A DNA stretch of 8,859 bases from DASRAJ01 sp039920305 (lineage in GTDB: Bacteria > Bacteroidota > Bacteroidia > Chitinophagales > UBA10324). The stretch is taken from assembly GCA_039920305.1 (NCBI GenBank), contig JBDSEA010000051.1, positions 1 to 8,859 on the forward strand. Reading direction: 5' to 3'. The first letter of the stretch is position 1, and each line of letters opens with the position of its first letter. The position numbers and the translations under genes were made by a program. The notes below the pieces were generated by a model. It saw only the letters and a program-made list of their open reading frames with translations. It was not told where the DNA came from and made no database searches. This document shows positions 6,689-8,859 of the stretch, piece after piece.

Positions 6689-7530
6689 TGATTGATTGGA
6701 ATAGATTTATACAACAAGCGCTGGAAGAAGATGTAGGGGAGGGTGATCATACCTCCCTTTCTTGTATCAGTCCTGAAGCAGAGGGGAGTGCCCTGCTTCA
6801 TATTAAGGATGACGGCATTCTTGCAGGTGTTGACCTTGCTGAAAAAATATTCCTGCATCTTTCACCTTCAATCAAATTCACAAAGCTTAAAGCTGATGGT
6901 GACCTGATTCAGAATGGGGAAACTGCATTTGAGATTTCAGCCAAAGCCCGGACGATCCTTAAATGTGAGCGACTAGTGCTTAACTGCATGCAGCGAATGA
7001 GTGGTATTGCTACACTCACACGGGAATACGTAAAGCGTATTGAAGGCTTTAAGTCGAAAATTCTGGACACCAGAAAAACAACACCGCTATTCCGCGCTGC
7101 TGAAAAATGGGCCGTAAGAATTGGCGGCGGAGAAAATCATCGATTTGGATTGTATGATATGATCCTGATAAAAGATAATCATATTGATTATGCCGGGGGT
7201 ATTGTGAACGCATTGGTAGCGGCCAGAAATTATCTGGAAGAAAGAAAGTTTTCACTGCGGGTAGAAATTGAAGCACGGACATTGCATGATGCAGAGCTCA
7301 TTTTGAAAGCCGGAAATGCGGACCGGATCATGCTTGATAATTTTTCACTCCCGGATCTCCGTAAGGCAATTGAAATGATCGGGAGCAGACTGGAAACAGA
7401 AGCATCCGGCGGCATAACTCTTGAAACGGTGCGTGATGTTGCTTCCACGGGAGTGAATTACATATCAGTTGGTGCACTCACTCACTCCTACCGCAGCCTG
7501 GATATGAGCCTGAAAGCGAAGATGTCCTGA
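6688..7530 (+). CDS. nadC: Nicotinate-nucleotide pyrophosphorylase, carboxylating (quinolinate phosphoribosyltransferase)
   Basis: This 280-residue cytoplasmic enzyme makes nicotinate mononucleotide from quinolinate and PRPP, releasing CO2 and pyrophosphate; it is the step of de novo NAD synthesis at which quinolinate is used. The N-terminal domain (about 1-105) begins with EEDVGEGDHT (13-22). The barrel domain carries the quinolinate and PRPP residues: LNCMQRMSGIAT (98-109), DTRKTTP (127-133), EKWAVRIGGGENHR (139-152), IKDNH (161-165), EIEART (193-198), MLDNF (215-219) and EASGGI (238-243). Many homologues have TPGLR where this one has TPLFR (132-136), a small variation I do not think matters. 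Length is normal. The ATG overlaps the stop of the DUF4783 gene and has no Shine-Dalgarno, so translation probably depends on the upstream gene. No clear terminator follows it on the plus strand. Confidence 0.97.
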   Translation: MIDWNRFIQQALEEDVGEGDHTSLSCISPEAEGSALLHIKDDGILAGVDLAEKIFLHLSPSIKFTKLKADGDLIQNGETAFEISAKARTILKCERLVLNCMQRMSGIATLTREYVKRIEGFKSKILDTRKTTPLFRAAEKWAVRIGGGENHRFGLYDMILIKDNHIDYAGGIVNALVAARNYLEERKFSLRVEIEARTLHDAELILKAGNADRIMLDNFSLPDLRKAIEMIGSRLETEASGGITLETVRDVASTGVNYISVGALTHSYRSLDMSLKAKMS

Positions 7531-7608
7531 GAAGTAGCTTCTGACGTATTTTCAGGATAATAATTTGAATTCTGCTAACATTTATTAAATCTCATCAAAA
7601 GAAATATC

Positions 7609-7660
7609 GCCTGGTTATTCCGTGGTATTAAAAAAAACTTGGAATAGGGTAGTACCAGGC
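7609..7660. repeat. Imperfect dyad in the convergent nadC / CRTAC1 gap
   Basis: GCCTGGT (7609-7615) is the perfect reverse complement of ACCAGGC (7654-7660). Directly inside it, TATTCC (7616-7621) pairs with GGAATA (7641-7646), leaving a seven-base bulge (7647-7653) on one side and a loop containing a run of eight A. This gives 13 possible base pairs. As a plus-strand terminator for nadC it lacks a U-tract after the stem. It could be a processing or stabilising stem at the nadC 3' end, or a remnant. Confidence 0.4.
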
Positions 7661-7696
7661 CTGATTAACAGCCATAGAAAAATAATCTATGTTCTT

Positions 7697-7730
7697 AAAT
7701 AAAAAGGCTCCACCCTGAATGGATGAAGCC
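7697..7730 (-). terminator. Intrinsic terminator of the CRTAC1-type gene
   Basis: On the minus strand, GGCTTCATCC (7730-7721) and GGGTGGAGCC (7715-7706) form an unbroken 10-bp stem with two G-U pairs and a five-base loop (ATTCA), followed by TTTTTATTT. This is a textbook rho-independent terminator starting about 30 bases after the stop codon at 7762. Read on the plus strand the G-U pairs become C-A mismatches and no U-tract follows, so it works in one direction and does not serve nadC. Confidence 0.85.
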
Positions 7731-7761
7731 CCTTGATTAGCGTACTGGGTAATATTCAAAA

Positions 7762-8859
7762 TTACATATGCATGTGCTTCATGTGATTCATTCCAGTAGA
7801 ATCACCCTTTGCCATTTTTCGCTCCATCGTTTGATATTCAAAGGACTTCAGAGGAATTTCAGTAAGGGCAGTTGACCCTTCCTTATCAAGATAAATTTTG
7901 TTTACCGGAATATTTCTGATCACCTGCTTTTCGCCGGTTGCCTGCCAGGTAACTTCCATCTCATCAATTACAGTCGCTTTTCCCACTCCGGCCTGTAATC
8001 GTATTGGGTTGCCGCCAAAACTTGCGCCTTTGCTGACCACGAGGTAGGTGGAGCGCTCTTTACCATCATCATTGAAGGTGAGCTTCACGCGGTTGCCCAC
8101 ACCGGATTTATTTGTTTTTACGCCATCAAATTTTACGTTTATCCAATTGTTTCCAAAGCCGGGATTTTCATAGAGTGCATTTTCATAAACATCGCCATAA
8201 TAGAATCCGCCGAAGTCGGCATACACATCCTGGTCGCCGTCGAAATCAAAATCGCAGAATGCAATGGCATGTCCTTTCTGCAACTGACCGAAGCCGCCGC
8301 TGATTGTGCAGTCTTCAAAAAATTTCCCTTCATGATTATGAAACATTCGGTTTGGGAAAATTGCTTTGTAATCCGGTGAACCGATGCCGAGATAAAAATC
8401 TAAGAAGCCGTCGTTATCGAGATCGCCGTAGTTGCAACCCATGGTGAATGTTTCGTAATCAATATGCATCTGCTGGGCTACATTGGTGAATGTGCCATCA
8501 CCGTTGTTGTGATAAAGGCAAGGGAAGAGTGTTGAATCCATCGGTAGGCCCATGAACTCACGGCATGAATTGATGGTATATCCGGGCTGGTAAGCTGACA
8601 CATAAATATCCTGCCATCCATCATTATTGTAATCAAACCACCAGCAGGGAAAACTTGATTGACAACCGATGGCTCCTGATTTCTCAGTCACATCAGTAAA
8701 GTGAACCATTCCATCCTTCACTCCATCATTGTGATAGAGATGACACGGATGCTGAAAAGATGAGACGTACAAATCGGGATAACCATCATTATCATAGTCG
8801 CCCCAGTTGACCCCTTTCACATAGCTTGAAAGAGTGAGACCACTTTGCTTTGTATTATC
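7762..8859 (-). CDS. CRTAC1-type FG-GAP/VCBS repeat protein with ASPIC/UnbV domain (5' end beyond the window)
   Basis: The reading frame stays open to the right edge, giving 365 visible residues. A GTG at 8818-8820 is simply an internal valine, 14th visible codon, just before the first repeat. Four calcium-type D-x-[DNF]-x-D-G loops sit at about residues 21, 76, 146 and 203 (DYDNDGYPD, DYNNDGWQD, DLDNDGFLD, DFDFDGDQD), each followed by an aromatic beta-strand, as in FG-GAP/VCBS propeller blades. Residues about 239-310 fit an ASPIC/UnbV domain (KGASFGG, then an EVTWQATG segment). The last nine residues are Met/His-rich. Eight cysteines lie in the visible propeller part. The family is usually exported and 500 residues or more, so a signal peptide and further blades are probably missing. 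Its role is not established; surface adhesion or binding is inferred from the fold. A strong terminator follows. Confidence 0.9.
   Translation of the reverse strand, partial: DNTKQSGLTLSSYVKGVNWGDYDNDGYPDLYVSSFQHPCHLYHNDGVKDGMVHFTDVTEKSGAIGCQSSFPCWWFDYNNDGWQDIYVSAYQPGYTINSCREFMGLPMDSTLFPCLYHNNGDGTFTNVAQQMHIDYETFTMGCNYGDLDNDGFLDFYLGIGSPDYKAIFPNRMFHNHEGKFFEDCTISGGFGQLQKGHAIAFCDFDFDGDQDVYADFGGFYYGDVYENALYENPGFGNNWINVKFDGVKTNKSGVGNRVKLTFNDDGKERSTYLVVSKGASFGGNPIRLQAGVGKATVIDEMEVTWQATGEKQVIRNIPVNKIYLDKEGSTALTEIPLKSFEYQTMERKMAKGDSTGMNHMKHMHM

Noticed and set aside
7525..7557. TCCTGA/TCAGGA inverted repeat with a small inner GAAG/CTTC stem at the end of nadC as its terminator
   Set aside because: The outer and inner stems are separated by a ten-base one-sided bulge and no T-run follows on the plus strand.
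7673..7691. CATAGA/TCTATG inverted repeat
   Set aside because: Six A/T-rich pairs with a seven-base loop; likely chance in A/T-rich intergenic DNA, though it lies next to the real terminator.
8818..8820. GTG as a possible start of a complete 352-residue CRTAC1-type gene
   Set aside because: The frame remains open for 13 more codons to the window edge, the GTG lies directly before the first calcium-loop repeat, and no signal peptide follows it. It is an internal valine and the gene is cut by the edge.
1..8859. Mobile elements, CRISPR arrays, tRNA/rRNA genes, defence or phage genes
   Set aside because: No transposase, integrase, long terminal inverted repeats, regularly spaced repeats or structured RNA genes were seen on either strand; genes fill nearly all the window.

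Overview
This window is an ordinary stretch of chromosome from a member of the Bacteroidota, probably an environmental lineage in the Chitinophagia/Sphingobacteriia/Saprospiria range; I cannot place it more closely. Four things point there. A clear Bacteroidota-type promoter (TTG, 20 bp, TAnnTTTG) lies before the only rightward gene pair. None of the seven visible gene starts has a Shine-Dalgarno sequence, and the bases before most of them are A/T-rich. A DUF4783 protein is fused by a TAATG overlap to nadC. The SH3-plus-NlpC/P60 peptidase begins with the FGICNLS signature I associate with this phylum.

Layout. From about 6115 down to 32, five leftward genes follow one another: gpmI (phosphoglycerate mutase), an unrecognised lipoprotein, a C40 (NlpC/P60) peptidase, a bifunctional NAD(P)HX epimerase/dehydratase, and purB. 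The first three are tightly packed (gaps of 24 and 12 bases) and look like one operon. A weak hairpin follows the peptidase gene, so the last two genes may be transcribed separately or by read-through. At 6116-6289 a divergent intergenic region holds the promoter of a rightward pair, DUF4783 protein and nadC (6290-7530). At 7762 to the right edge lies the 3' part of a leftward CRTAC1-type FG-GAP/ASPIC-UnbV protein, with a convincing intrinsic terminator at 7697-7730 in the convergent gap.

How the genes fit together. Most are housekeeping: lower glycolysis (gpmI), purine synthesis (purB), de novo NAD synthesis (nadC) and repair of damaged NAD(P)H (the epimerase/dehydratase). The lipoprotein, the C40 peptidase, the DUF4783 protein and the CRTAC1 protein are probably envelope-related, though the peptidase has no visible signal peptide. 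I saw no mobile element, CRISPR array, tRNA, rRNA, phage gene, defence system or biosynthetic cluster, and nothing I would call a new biological system. The more interesting details are the lipoprotein and peptidase genes sharing one reading frame across tandem stops with a TTG restart, the Met/His-rich tail of the CRTAC1 protein, promoter-like -7 elements almost touching two start codons, and an unexplained dyad at 7609-7660. No stretch longer than 300 bases lacks a gene.
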